From positions 1,364,001 through 1,428,000 of the forward strand of contig NZ_CP060039.1 of assembly GCF_014211915.1 (NCBI RefSeq): DNA of 64,000 nt, in the 5' to 3' direction. This document shows, piece by piece, positions 16,264 through 23,458 of the stretch. The position numbers were made by a program, and so were the translations under genes. Under the pieces are notes generated by a model. The model searched no databases. It was given only the letters and a program-made list of their open reading frames with translations, and was not told where the DNA came from. The stretch comes from Burkholderia cenocepacia (GTDB lineage Bacteria > Pseudomonadota > Gammaproteobacteria > Burkholderiales > Burkholderiaceae). Position 1 is the stretch's first letter. The number at the start of each line of letters is the position of its first letter.

Positions 16264-17703
16264 TCAGTGCATCGCGGGGCCGGCGCCTTCGACCGCGCGG
16301 GGCGCCCGGATGCGCAGCGCCAAACCGGTCAGCGCGGCCACGGCGGCAAACGCCGCGCCGAACGCGAAGGCCGCGTGGTAGCCGCCGTTCAGCGCGTCGA
16401 GCGGCGTGGCTTGCGCCGCCGCGAGCGCGTCGGTACGGGCCCCGGCGAGGCTCGCGAGGATCGCGAGCCCGAGCGCGCCGCCCATCATGAACGACGTGTT
16501 GACGATACCCGACGCGAGCCCGGAATCGGCCGGGTCGACGTCGTTCATCGCGGCGAGCAGCACCGGGTTGAACGCGACGCCCGCGCCGATGCCGAGCAGC
16601 GTCATGCCGGGCAGCACGTGCGACACGAAACCGCCGTCGACCGGCGCGCGCGAGAACAGTGCGAGGCCGCACGCCGCGAGCAGCAGGCCGGCGGCAATCG
16701 GGCCGCGGATGCCGAAACGCATCACGATGCGCGCCGACAGCCCGAGCGAGAACGCGGCCATGATCAAATTCGCCGGCAGGAACGCGAGCCCGACCTGCAG
16801 CGGCCCGTAGCCGAGCACGCGCTGCATGTACAGCGCGGACAGGAAGAACCACGCGAACATCGCGGCTGCCCACAGCACGGCGATCGCGTTCGCGAGCGCC
16901 ACGTTGCGCGCGGCGAACAGCGTGAGCGGCATCAGCGGATGCGCGGCGCGCGACTCGATCGCGATGAACAGCGCGAGCAGCACGACGGCCGCGCCGATCA
17001 GCGCGATGGTCTGCGTCGACAGCCAGCCGGCCTCGTTGCCGCCGACGATCCCGTAGACGGCCAGCATCAGCGATGCGGTCACCGTGATCGCGCCGGCGAC
17101 GTCGAGCCGCGCGGCGCCGGCCGGTGCACGCACGCGCGGCAGCAACGCGACGCACATCGCATAGACGGCGACGCCGATCGGCAGGTTGACGAGGAAGATC
17201 CAGTGCCACGACAGCGAGCTCGTCAGCAGTCCGCCGAGCAGCACGCCGATGCTGCCGCCGCCCGCGCAGACGAAGCCGTAGACGCCCATCGCACGCGCGC
17301 GTTCGCCGGGCTCGGTGAAGAGATTCATGATCAGCGACAGCGAGACGGCCGACACGACCGCGCCGCCGAGCCCCTGCACCGCGCGTGCGGCGATCAGCAT
17401 CGCCTGCGATTGGGCGAGGCCACACGCCAGCGACGCGAGCGTGAACACGACGAGGCCCGCGAGGAACATGCGCCGCTGGCCGTACAGGTCGCCGAGCCGG
17501 CCGCCGAGCAGCAGGCAGCCGCCGAACGTCAGCAGGTACGCGTTGACGACCCAGACGAGGGCCGTTTCGGTGAAGTGGAGGTCGGTACTGATCGACGGCA
17601 GCGCAACGTTCACGATCGTGCTGTCGAGCACGATCATCAGCACGCCGAGACAGAGCACGATCAGCGCGTACCAGCGCTTCTCGCCGTGAATCCCGTGGGT
17701 CAT
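16264..17703 (-). CDS. DHA2-family MFS drug transporter (EmrB/QacA-like)
   Basis: A 479-aa 14-helix drug:proton antiporter. It starts MTHGIHGEKRWYALIVLCLG, and shows the DHA2 motif LDSTIVNVALPSI in helix 1, motif A GGRLGDLYGQRRMF (about residues 67-80), and motif C in helix 5, GGGSIGVLLGGLL. Such pumps expel hydrophobic drugs or dyes; no membrane-fusion partner is adjacent. FrnE-like gene upstream on the same strand is separated by 115 bp. Confidence 0.9.
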   Translation of the reverse strand: MTHGIHGEKRWYALIVLCLGVLMIVLDSTIVNVALPSISTDLHFTETALVWVVNAYLLTFGGCLLLGGRLGDLYGQRRMFLAGLVVFTLASLACGLAQSQAMLIAARAVQGLGGAVVSAVSLSLIMNLFTEPGERARAMGVYGFVCAGGGSIGVLLGGLLTSSLSWHWIFLVNLPIGVAVYAMCVALLPRVRAPAGAARLDVAGAITVTASLMLAVYGIVGGNEAGWLSTQTIALIGAAVVLLALFIAIESRAAHPLMPLTLFAARNVALANAIAVLWAAAMFAWFFLSALYMQRVLGYGPLQVGLAFLPANLIMAAFSLGLSARIVMRFGIRGPIAAGLLLAACGLALFSRAPVDGGFVSHVLPGMTLLGIGAGVAFNPVLLAAMNDVDPADSGLASGIVNTSFMMGGALGLAILASLAGARTDALAAAQATPLDALNGGYHAAFAFGAAFAAVAALTGLALRIRAPRAVEGAGPAMH

Positions 17704-17818
17704 GGGCTTGCAGCCTTCTGATCGTTATTTGAAGGATGCATTGTAGAGGTCGCCGGCGCGGGCTTCCTGCCGGTTTGTGGCAGGAGCGTCGCGTAGTGGC
17801 GCGCGGCCCCGATGCGCG

Positions 17819-18550
17819 TTACGAGCGCGCCGGCAGTTCGCAGCCGTCCGGGCCGCAGGCGGCCGCATCGCTGCCGTCGAGTGCGACGATGCCGTCGCGC
17901 CATGCCTGGTCGAGCGCCTGCGCGAACGCGTCGGCCGGCTGCGCGCCCGACACCGCGTAGCGGCCCCCGAACACGAACAGCGGCACGCCGCGCCCGCCGA
18001 TTTGCGCGGCGCGCGCGATGTCGGCTTCGACTTCGTCGCGGTACGCATCGCTGCGCAGCACCGCTTCGACGGCCGCGCGCTCGAGCCCGGCTTCGACCGC
18101 GAATTCGGTCAGCGCGACATGATCGAACAGCGAGCCGTGTTCGCAGAAGTACGCGCGATAGAGTCGCTCGGTCAGCGCGTGCGCGCGGCCCGTGGCTTCC
18201 GCGAGCTTCACGAGCCGGTGGCCGTCGAGCGTGTCGCCGACCAGCGTGCCGGGCAGGTCGTAGCGCAGGCCGACGCTCGCCGCTGCATCGGTCACCTGGC
18301 GCAGCATCTGGTCGACCTGCGCGGGCGACATCCGGTATTTGCCCGCCAGCATCGCCTCGACCGGCTCGACGGGCTGGCCGGGCATCAGCCGGTACGCGCG
18401 CAGCGCGACGTCGACGCGGTCGGCGTGCGCGAACGCGGCCAGCGCCTCGTCGAAGCGGCGCTTGCCGATCCAGCACCACGGGCAGATCAGGTCGGACCAG
18501 ATTTCGACGGTCAGGGTCGGGCGGGCGGTCGGGGCGGGAGCGGTCGTCAT
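17819..18550 (-). CDS. DsbA-family oxidoreductase, FrnE-like
   Basis: A 243-aa cytoplasmic thioredoxin-fold protein with the inserted helical domain. The active site is SDLICPWCWIGKRRF (CPWC at about residues 23-26), as in FrnE of polyketide synthesis and stress-linked disulfide reductases. The cis-proline is in GGRGVPLFVFGGRYAVSGAQP. The C-terminus carries an extra pair of cysteines, ACGPDGC, also seen in redox-active FrnE homologues. The specific substrate is unknown. Confidence 0.88.
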   Translation of the reverse strand: MTTAPAPTARPTLTVEIWSDLICPWCWIGKRRFDEALAAFAHADRVDVALRAYRLMPGQPVEPVEAMLAGKYRMSPAQVDQMLRQVTDAAASVGLRYDLPGTLVGDTLDGHRLVKLAEATGRAHALTERLYRAYFCEHGSLFDHVALTEFAVEAGLERAAVEAVLRSDAYRDEVEADIARAAQIGGRGVPLFVFGGRYAVSGAQPADAFAQALDQAWRDGIVALDGSDAAACGPDGCELPARS

Positions 18551-18732
18551 GGGCGGTACGGGACGGCAAAAAAATGTAACTGCGACTATATCACTTTATG
18601 CTTCCAAGCTCCGTCGTCCGCAGGCCCGGGCGGAATCCGGGGCACGCCCGCGCATCGTGAAGGCTCGACGCGGCATCGGCAGTCCGGTACCGGTGTCCGG
18701 AGCGTGCCGTCATCACGCCCGCCGCATCGCGC

Positions 18733-19380
18733 TCAGGCGTCGCCCTGCGTTTCCTTCAGGTGCTTGAGGTGCTTGTAGACCGTCGCGCGCCCCATCCCGA
18801 GCACGTTCGCGACGTAGTTCGCCGCGCTCTTGCCGCGGAACGCGCCTTCCGCGTACAGCGCCTCGACGAGTTCGCGCCGGTGCTCGCGCGTGAGCCCGTT
18901 CAGCCCGACCTGCCGCTCGCGCAGCCAGCCGTGCAGGAACGTGTTGATGCGCTCCTGCCAGTCGTCGCGGAACAGTTCGTCGGGTTGCGCGACGACGCCC
19001 GCGCCCTTGATGAACAGGTCGAGCGTCGCGCGCACCTCGTCGAACACCGCGATGTTGAAGTTGATGCACATCATCCCGGCCGGCCGGCCTTCGTCGTCGA
19101 ACAGCACGTTGCTGACGCAGCGCATCCGCCGGCCGTCCCAGTTCAGCTTCTCGTACGGGCCGATCACGCGCTCGCGCGCCGAATGATCGATTTCCTCGAG
19201 CGCGGAATCGTCGCCGACCTCGCGCTTCGACAGATTGTTCGCGAGATACAGCACGGTCTGGTCGTGCAGGTCGTGGATCACGACTTCCGCGTACGGAAAG
19301 AACAGTGCGGCGATACCGTCGGCGATCGGCGCATAGCGGGTGAGCAGCAGGTCTTTGACGGGAGATTTCTTCTTGCGCAT
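18733..19380 (-). CDS. YheO/DauR-like transcriptional regulator (PAS + HTH)
   Basis: A 215-aa regulator. An N-terminal YheO-like PAS domain (YAPIADGIAALFFPYAEVVIHDL to about residue 125) is followed by a C-terminal helix-turn-helix (AEGAFRGKSAANYVANVLGMGRATVYKHLKHLK). This family includes DauR, which controls D-arginine catabolism in Pseudomonas. The start at 19380 gives MRKKKSPVKDLLL; upstream the frame is open but unrelated. It follows the ornithine-cyclodeaminase-type gene by 143 bp on the same strand, which supports control of that module, an inference. Confidence 0.85.
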   Translation of the reverse strand: MRKKKSPVKDLLLTRYAPIADGIAALFFPYAEVVIHDLHDQTVLYLANNLSKREVGDDSALEEIDHSARERVIGPYEKLNWDGRRMRCVSNVLFDDEGRPAGMMCINFNIAVFDEVRATLDLFIKGAGVVAQPDELFRDDWQERINTFLHGWLRERQVGLNGLTREHRRELVEALYAEGAFRGKSAANYVANVLGMGRATVYKHLKHLKETQGDA

Positions 19381-19523
19381 CGGTGTCGCGATCTCGGGTG
19401 GGCGGGAGCCGGGCAGCGTGTCGGGCCGGCGCGCCGGCGCACCGTGGGGCGGCATGCCCGTGCGCCCGCGCGCGGCCGCCGCGGCGGTTGCGCCATTGTA
19501 TCGGCCCCGCGTGCGCGTGCCGC

Positions 19524-20486
19524 TCATGCGTGCGTCAGATGCATGTACAGCGCGTGCGCGATCGCGATGTCCTCGAGCCCGAGGCCGATCGAGCGGAACA
19601 GCGCGTGACGCGTGCGCGATGGCGCGGCGCAACTGCCGGCGACGAGCGCTGGCAGGTCGCCGACGATCCGGCCGGCATCCCAGCCATGCTCGGCCGCCGC
19701 GATCTGCATCTCGCCGGCGCTTGCGGGCGTCGTGTGCCGGTAGTCGCAGTAGACGTCCATGTCCGGCAGCCACGCGGGCGGGATTTCGTGAGCACGTGCG
19801 ACGTTCGTGCTGATCGACGTGACGAGCGCGGGGCGCGTGAGCATCCCGTCGCCGAGTACGGGCGTGCCCGACGACGTGCACAGCATCACCACGTCCGCGT
19901 CGCGCACGCAGGCCTCGACGCTCGCCGCCGCGCGGGCGCGCGGGTCGAGCGCGGCGAGGCTCGCCTGCAGCGCCGCATCGCCGGCCAGCGCGGGCGAGTA
20001 CACGCGGATCGAGTCCCAGTCGCGCAGTGCCGCCGTGTGCTTCAGGTGTGCAAGGCCGACCGCGCCCGCGCCGACGATCGCGAGATGGCGCGCGTCGCGC
20101 GGCGCGAGGCAGTCGACCGCGAGCGCCGTCGTGCCGGCCGTGCGCTCGACGGTCAGTAGCCCGGCGTCGCACCACATCAGCGGCTGGCCGGTCTGCATCG
20201 ACATCAATGCGGTCCATGCGGTGACGACAGGTTTGCCGCCCGTCACGACATACGGCGACAGCTTCGCGCCGAACACCTGCTCGTCGGCGAGTGCGCCGAG
20301 ATACGTGATGAAGTCGCCGGCCTGGTCGGGAAACAGCGTGAGCGTCTGCGGCGGCTGCACCGCGCGCGCCGCGGCGAGCGACGCGAACATGCGGCGCAGC
20401 GTGCCGAGCACGTCGAGCGATGGCAGTGCCGCGCGCACCGCGGCTTCGTCCACGGTCAGCGGCAGGGTGGGGACGGTTTGCGTCAT
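19524..20486 (-). CDS. Ornithine cyclodeaminase / mu-crystallin family dehydrogenase (DauB-like)
   Basis: A 320-aa NAD(P)-dependent enzyme. The Rossmann motif is AIVGAGAVGLAHLKH (about residues 128-142), with the family segments KLSPYVVTGGKPVVTAWTALM and SIGLGLEDIAIAHAL. Members include ornithine cyclodeaminase, alanine dehydrogenase and DauB, which reduces imino acids such as 2-ketoarginine to L-arginine. Because a D-amino-acid dehydrogenase and a DauR-like regulator flank it, a DauB role (amination step of D-to-L inversion) is the best guess. GGAG lies ten bases before the ATG at 20486. Confidence 0.82.
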   Translation of the reverse strand: MTQTVPTLPLTVDEAAVRAALPSLDVLGTLRRMFASLAAARAVQPPQTLTLFPDQAGDFITYLGALADEQVFGAKLSPYVVTGGKPVVTAWTALMSMQTGQPLMWCDAGLLTVERTAGTTALAVDCLAPRDARHLAIVGAGAVGLAHLKHTAALRDWDSIRVYSPALAGDAALQASLAALDPRARAAASVEACVRDADVVMLCTSSGTPVLGDGMLTRPALVTSISTNVARAHEIPPAWLPDMDVYCDYRHTTPASAGEMQIAAAEHGWDAGRIVGDLPALVAGSCAAPSRTRHALFRSIGLGLEDIAIAHALYMHLTHA

Positions 20487-20550
20487 GGGGGCATCTCCGG
20501 TTCGGGCTGGACGGAAAGTCTCGAAAGACGGCGTCCGGTGCGGTAGGTTG

Positions 20551-20573
20551 TGGACTAAAAGTCTAATATAGAC
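20551..20573 (-). promoter_or_regulatory. Operator copy 1 (near DauB-like gene)
   Basis: Read on the minus strand it has three half-sites: GTCTA, TAGAC, then AGTCCA, with 3-bp spacers. It matches copy 2 at 20 of 23 positions in inverted orientation. It lies 65 bp from the DauB-like start. Confidence 0.65.
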
Positions 20574-20715
20574 AAACAAAACCGGTGGGATTTTTCTTTT
20601 CGAGACTTTGATTCTTTACGTGGCGTATGAAAAACACCATGAAATCAATGGTGTTCTGACTGGGTGACGAAATTTTGGCGAGGTGCGGCGGCGTGACGTT
20701 CTCGTATCCCCTATG

Positions 20716-20738
20716 GTCTATAGTAGACTTTAAGTCTA
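20716..20738 (+). promoter_or_regulatory. Operator copy 2 (near binding-protein gene)
   Basis: Plus-strand order GTCTA, TAGAC, AGTCTA. The right part, TAGACTTTAAGTCTA (20724-20738), is a palindrome with a single central base, and GTCTATAGTAGAC (20716-20728) overlaps it. It is 118 bp from the binding-protein start. Confidence 0.65.
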
Positions 20739-20855
20739 TATTTCTGCGTGCGCGACCCGACACGTCGCCATGCGGCGGCCACCTGCCTCGAATGCCGACC
20801 CGGCGCGCCGTACGACCCGATCTTCATCGCCACACTCCAGAACAGAAGGACCACC

Positions 20856-21635
20856 ATGAACTGGAAACTTTCCCTCTGCGCCGCCGCGGCGCTCGCGTGC
20901 GCGGCCGTCACGGCCCATGCGGAACCGACCACGTTGCGCTTCGGGATCGAAGCCGCCTATCCGCCGTTCGAGAGCAAGACGCCGTCCGGTCAGCTGCAGG
21001 GTTTCGACGTCGACGTCGGCAACGCGGTGTGCGCGAAGCTGAACATGAAGTGCGTGTGGGTCGAGAATGCGTTCGACGGGCTGATCCCGGCGCTGCAGGC
21101 GCGCAAGTTCGACGCGATCAACTCGGCGATGAACATCACCGCGAAGCGCAAGCAGAGCATCGACTTCACGCCGCCGATCTACGTGGTGCCGATCGTGATG
21201 GTCGCGAAGCGCGGCTCGCCGCTGAAGCCCGACGTCGCGAGCCTGCGCGGCAAGCACGTCGGCGTGCTGCAGGGTTCGTCGCAGGAGGATTTCCTGAAGG
21301 CGCACTGGGCCAATGCGGGTGTGGCCGTGGTGTCGTACCAGGATCAGGACCAGATCTACGCCGATCTCGTCGCGGGGCGTCTCGACGCGGCCGTGCAGGA
21401 AGCGCAGACCGCGCAGGACGGATTCCTCGACAAGCCGGCCGGCCGCGACTACCAGATCGTCGGCGAGCCGCTGAAGGATCCGGCGACGCTCGGCGAAGGC
21501 ACCGGCTTCGGGCTGCGCAAGAACGACAAGGCGCTGCAGGCGAAGATCGTTGGCGCGCTCGACGCGCTGAAGAAGGACGGGACGCTGAGCGCGCTGTCGC
21601 AGAAGTACTTCAAGCGCGACATCATCGCGAAGTAA
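20856..21635 (+). CDS. Periplasmic amino-acid binding protein (Lys/Arg/Orn type)
   Basis: A 259-aa ABC-importer solute-binding protein. A Sec signal peptide ends in TAHA-EP (about residue 21). The mature protein has the family-3 pattern: LRFGIEAAYPPFESKTPSGQLQGFDVDVGNA, INSAMNITAKRKQSIDFT, GKHVGVLQGSSQEDFL, and FGLRKNDKALQAK. It resembles the ArgT/HisJ cationic amino-acid class. No permease or ATPase gene is adjacent, so it must use components encoded elsewhere. GAAGGA precedes the ATG. The neighbours suggest uptake of basic D- or L-amino acids. Confidence 0.88.
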   Translation: MNWKLSLCAAAALACAAVTAHAEPTTLRFGIEAAYPPFESKTPSGQLQGFDVDVGNAVCAKLNMKCVWVENAFDGLIPALQARKFDAINSAMNITAKRKQSIDFTPPIYVVPIVMVAKRGSPLKPDVASLRGKHVGVLQGSSQEDFLKAHWANAGVAVVSYQDQDQIYADLVAGRLDAAVQEAQTAQDGFLDKPAGRDYQIVGEPLKDPATLGEGTGFGLRKNDKALQAKIVGALDALKKDGTLSALSQKYFKRDIIAK

Positions 21636-21702
21636 GCGCCGCCGCGTGCCGGCCGCGGGGCCGGCGCACGGCGCATCCCATCTCGACGCAGTGCGGGGAA
21701 CC

Positions 21703-22947
21703 ATGGATTTTGACGTGATCGTTCTGGGGGCCGGCATCGTCGGCGTGTCGTCGGCGCTGCATCTGCAGGATCGCGGACTGCGCGTCGCGCTCGTCGACCG
21801 GCGCGCGCCCGGCGAGGAAACCAGCCACGGCAATGCCGGGTTGATCGAGCGCTCGTCGGTCGTGCCGTATGCGTTTCCGCGCCGGCTCGGCACGTTGCTG
21901 CGCTATGCGCGCAACCGCTCGGTCGATCTCTATTGGGACTACCGCGCGCTGCCCGCGTACGCGGGCTGGCTCGCGCGCTTCTGGCGCGAATCGTCGCCGC
22001 GGCGGCTCGCGGCCGCCGCGCGCGACCTGCTGCCGCTCGTCACGGCGAGCGTCGTCGAGCACGATGCGCTGCTCGCGCGCACCGACGCGCAGCCGCTCGT
22101 GCACGACGGAGGCTGGATCGAGGCGTTCCGTTCGCCCGCGCTGTTCGACGCGGAAGCGCGCGCGCAGCAGCGGGTGGCCGCCGCGCACGGGCTGCGGATG
22201 ACCGTGCTCGACGCGCATGCGCTGCGTGCGCGCGAGCCCGGTATCGGCGACGCCTTCTGCGGCGCGTTTCACTGGCAGGACCCGAAGACCGTGTCGAGCC
22301 CGGGCGGGCTGACCAAGGCGTATGCGCGGCTGTTCGAGTGCGACGGCGGCACGTTCGTGCGCGGCGACGCGACGACGCTCGTGCAGGTCGACGACGGCTG
22401 GCAGGTCCGGACCGAACACGGGCCGATCTCGGCGCGCTCGGCCGTGGTCGCGCTCGGGCCGTGGTCCGATCAGGTGTTCGCGCCGCTCGGCTACCGGATT
22501 CCGCTGCGCGCGAAGCGCGGGTATCACATGCATTACCGGCCGACGCGCACGCCGCTGAACGTGCCCGTGTGCGATACCGAGGCAGGCTTCGTCGTCGCGC
22601 CGATGGAGGGCGGCCGCCTGCGGCTCACGACGGGCGTCGAGATCGCGCCGCGCGACGCGCCGCCGACCGGCGTGCAGCTCGCGCGCGCCGAACCGCTGGC
22701 GCGCGACGCGTTCGGCATCGGCGAGCGGCTCGATCCGGAGCCTTGGCTCGGGATGCGGCCGTGCACGCCCGACATGCGTCCGGTGATCGGGCCCGCGCCG
22801 CGCCACCGTCATCTATGGTTCGCGTTCGGCCATTGCCATCACGGGCTCACGCTCGGGCCCGCGACCGGCCGCCTGCTCGCCGAAATGATGACGGGCGCGC
22901 CGACCTATATCGATCCCCATCCGTACCGGCCTGCCCGCTTCGGCTGA
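21703..22947 (+). CDS. FAD-dependent D-amino-acid dehydrogenase (DadA/DauA type)
   Basis: A 414-aa flavoprotein of the DAO family. It opens with the dinucleotide-binding motif VIVLGAGIVGVSSALHL, then VALVDRRAPGEETSHGNAGLI typical of DadA. The C-terminal signature is PWLGMRPCTPDMRPVIGP and GHCHHGLTLGPATGRL. Members oxidise D-amino acids to 2-oxo acids, passing electrons to the quinone pool. Beside a DauB-like reductase and DauR-like regulator, it may oxidise D-arginine or D-lysine (DauA role). It starts 67 bp after the binding-protein gene, likely the same transcript. Confidence 0.85.
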   Translation: MDFDVIVLGAGIVGVSSALHLQDRGLRVALVDRRAPGEETSHGNAGLIERSSVVPYAFPRRLGTLLRYARNRSVDLYWDYRALPAYAGWLARFWRESSPRRLAAAARDLLPLVTASVVEHDALLARTDAQPLVHDGGWIEAFRSPALFDAEARAQQRVAAAHGLRMTVLDAHALRAREPGIGDAFCGAFHWQDPKTVSSPGGLTKAYARLFECDGGTFVRGDATTLVQVDDGWQVRTEHGPISARSAVVALGPWSDQVFAPLGYRIPLRAKRGYHMHYRPTRTPLNVPVCDTEAGFVVAPMEGGRLRLTTGVEIAPRDAPPTGVQLARAEPLARDAFGIGERLDPEPWLGMRPCTPDMRPVIGPAPRHRHLWFAFGHCHHGLTLGPATGRLLAEMMTGAPTYIDPHPYRPARFG

Positions 22948-23458
22948 CCGTGCGGCGCGCAGATGCGGTTTCAGCCGCCGGCACGCGCCGGCGGCAATGC
23001 GCTTGCTTCACAGTTTTTCATTCTGCTGTCCGGCTTATCGAAATCCGCGCAATTGGAAATGATCTGCGTAATCAATAAGAAAGAAAATCGCGCGATAAAA
23101 GAAAATCAGCAAATTCGCGATTTATCAATGCATTTTCATATTGCTGAAATGCGTAATGGGCAGTCCGCTATGGCGGTATGGGGTCTCATCGTGCCCGCGT
23201 GTTTCGACGTTACGCGGAATGTACCGGAACACGTTACTACGGGGCTCGCAAACGTTACGTTACATCCGCGTTCCGGCGGCCTTTTTCATCAGACGATGCG
23301 GGCTCCGCAATTCAGGAATTTCGCCCGAAATCGATTAAAAAACGTTATTGCTAGTCATTAGGCAGACGAATCAATCCCGTTTTTGGAATTGGCACGCTTC
23401 GTGCAATCCGTCCCCATGCTTTGTCAACGTAGTGCCAACCGAGATGGGGAAAATAACG
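22948..23458. promoter_or_regulatory. AT-rich control region of the repeat protein
   Basis: A 511-bp non-coding region. The part from about 23010 is AT-rich. It carries a sigma-54 promoter at 23389-23406, an IHF-like site TATCAATGCATTT (23123-23135, one mismatch), and an inverted repeat pair ACGCGGAATGTA (23212-23223) / TACATCCGCGT (23261-23271) placed where an enhancer protein could bind. An open frame at 22963-23361 shows no protein-like features. Confidence 0.55.
23389..23406 (+). promoter_or_regulatory. Sigma-54 (RpoN) promoter
   Basis: TTGGCACGCTTCGTGCAA: GG at 23391-23392 and GC at 23403-23404 are exactly 10 bp apart, and TGGCACG-N4-GTGCA departs from the consensus TGGCACG-N4-TTGCA at one base. 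Transcription would begin near 23416, 43 bases before the ATG. Confidence 0.75.

Larger units (their letters stand above)
20487..20855. promoter_or_regulatory. Divergent control region with paired operators
   Basis: This 369-bp region between the DauB-like gene (leftward) and the binding-protein gene (rightward) is AT-rich compared with its surroundings. It holds two inverted copies of a 23-bp tripartite element, one near each gene (20551-20573 and 20716-20738). Confidence 0.7.

Noticed and set aside
22963..23361. 132-codon frame before the repeat protein
   Set aside because: Covers the AT-rich control region; no protein-like features, and it overlaps the likely regulatory sites.
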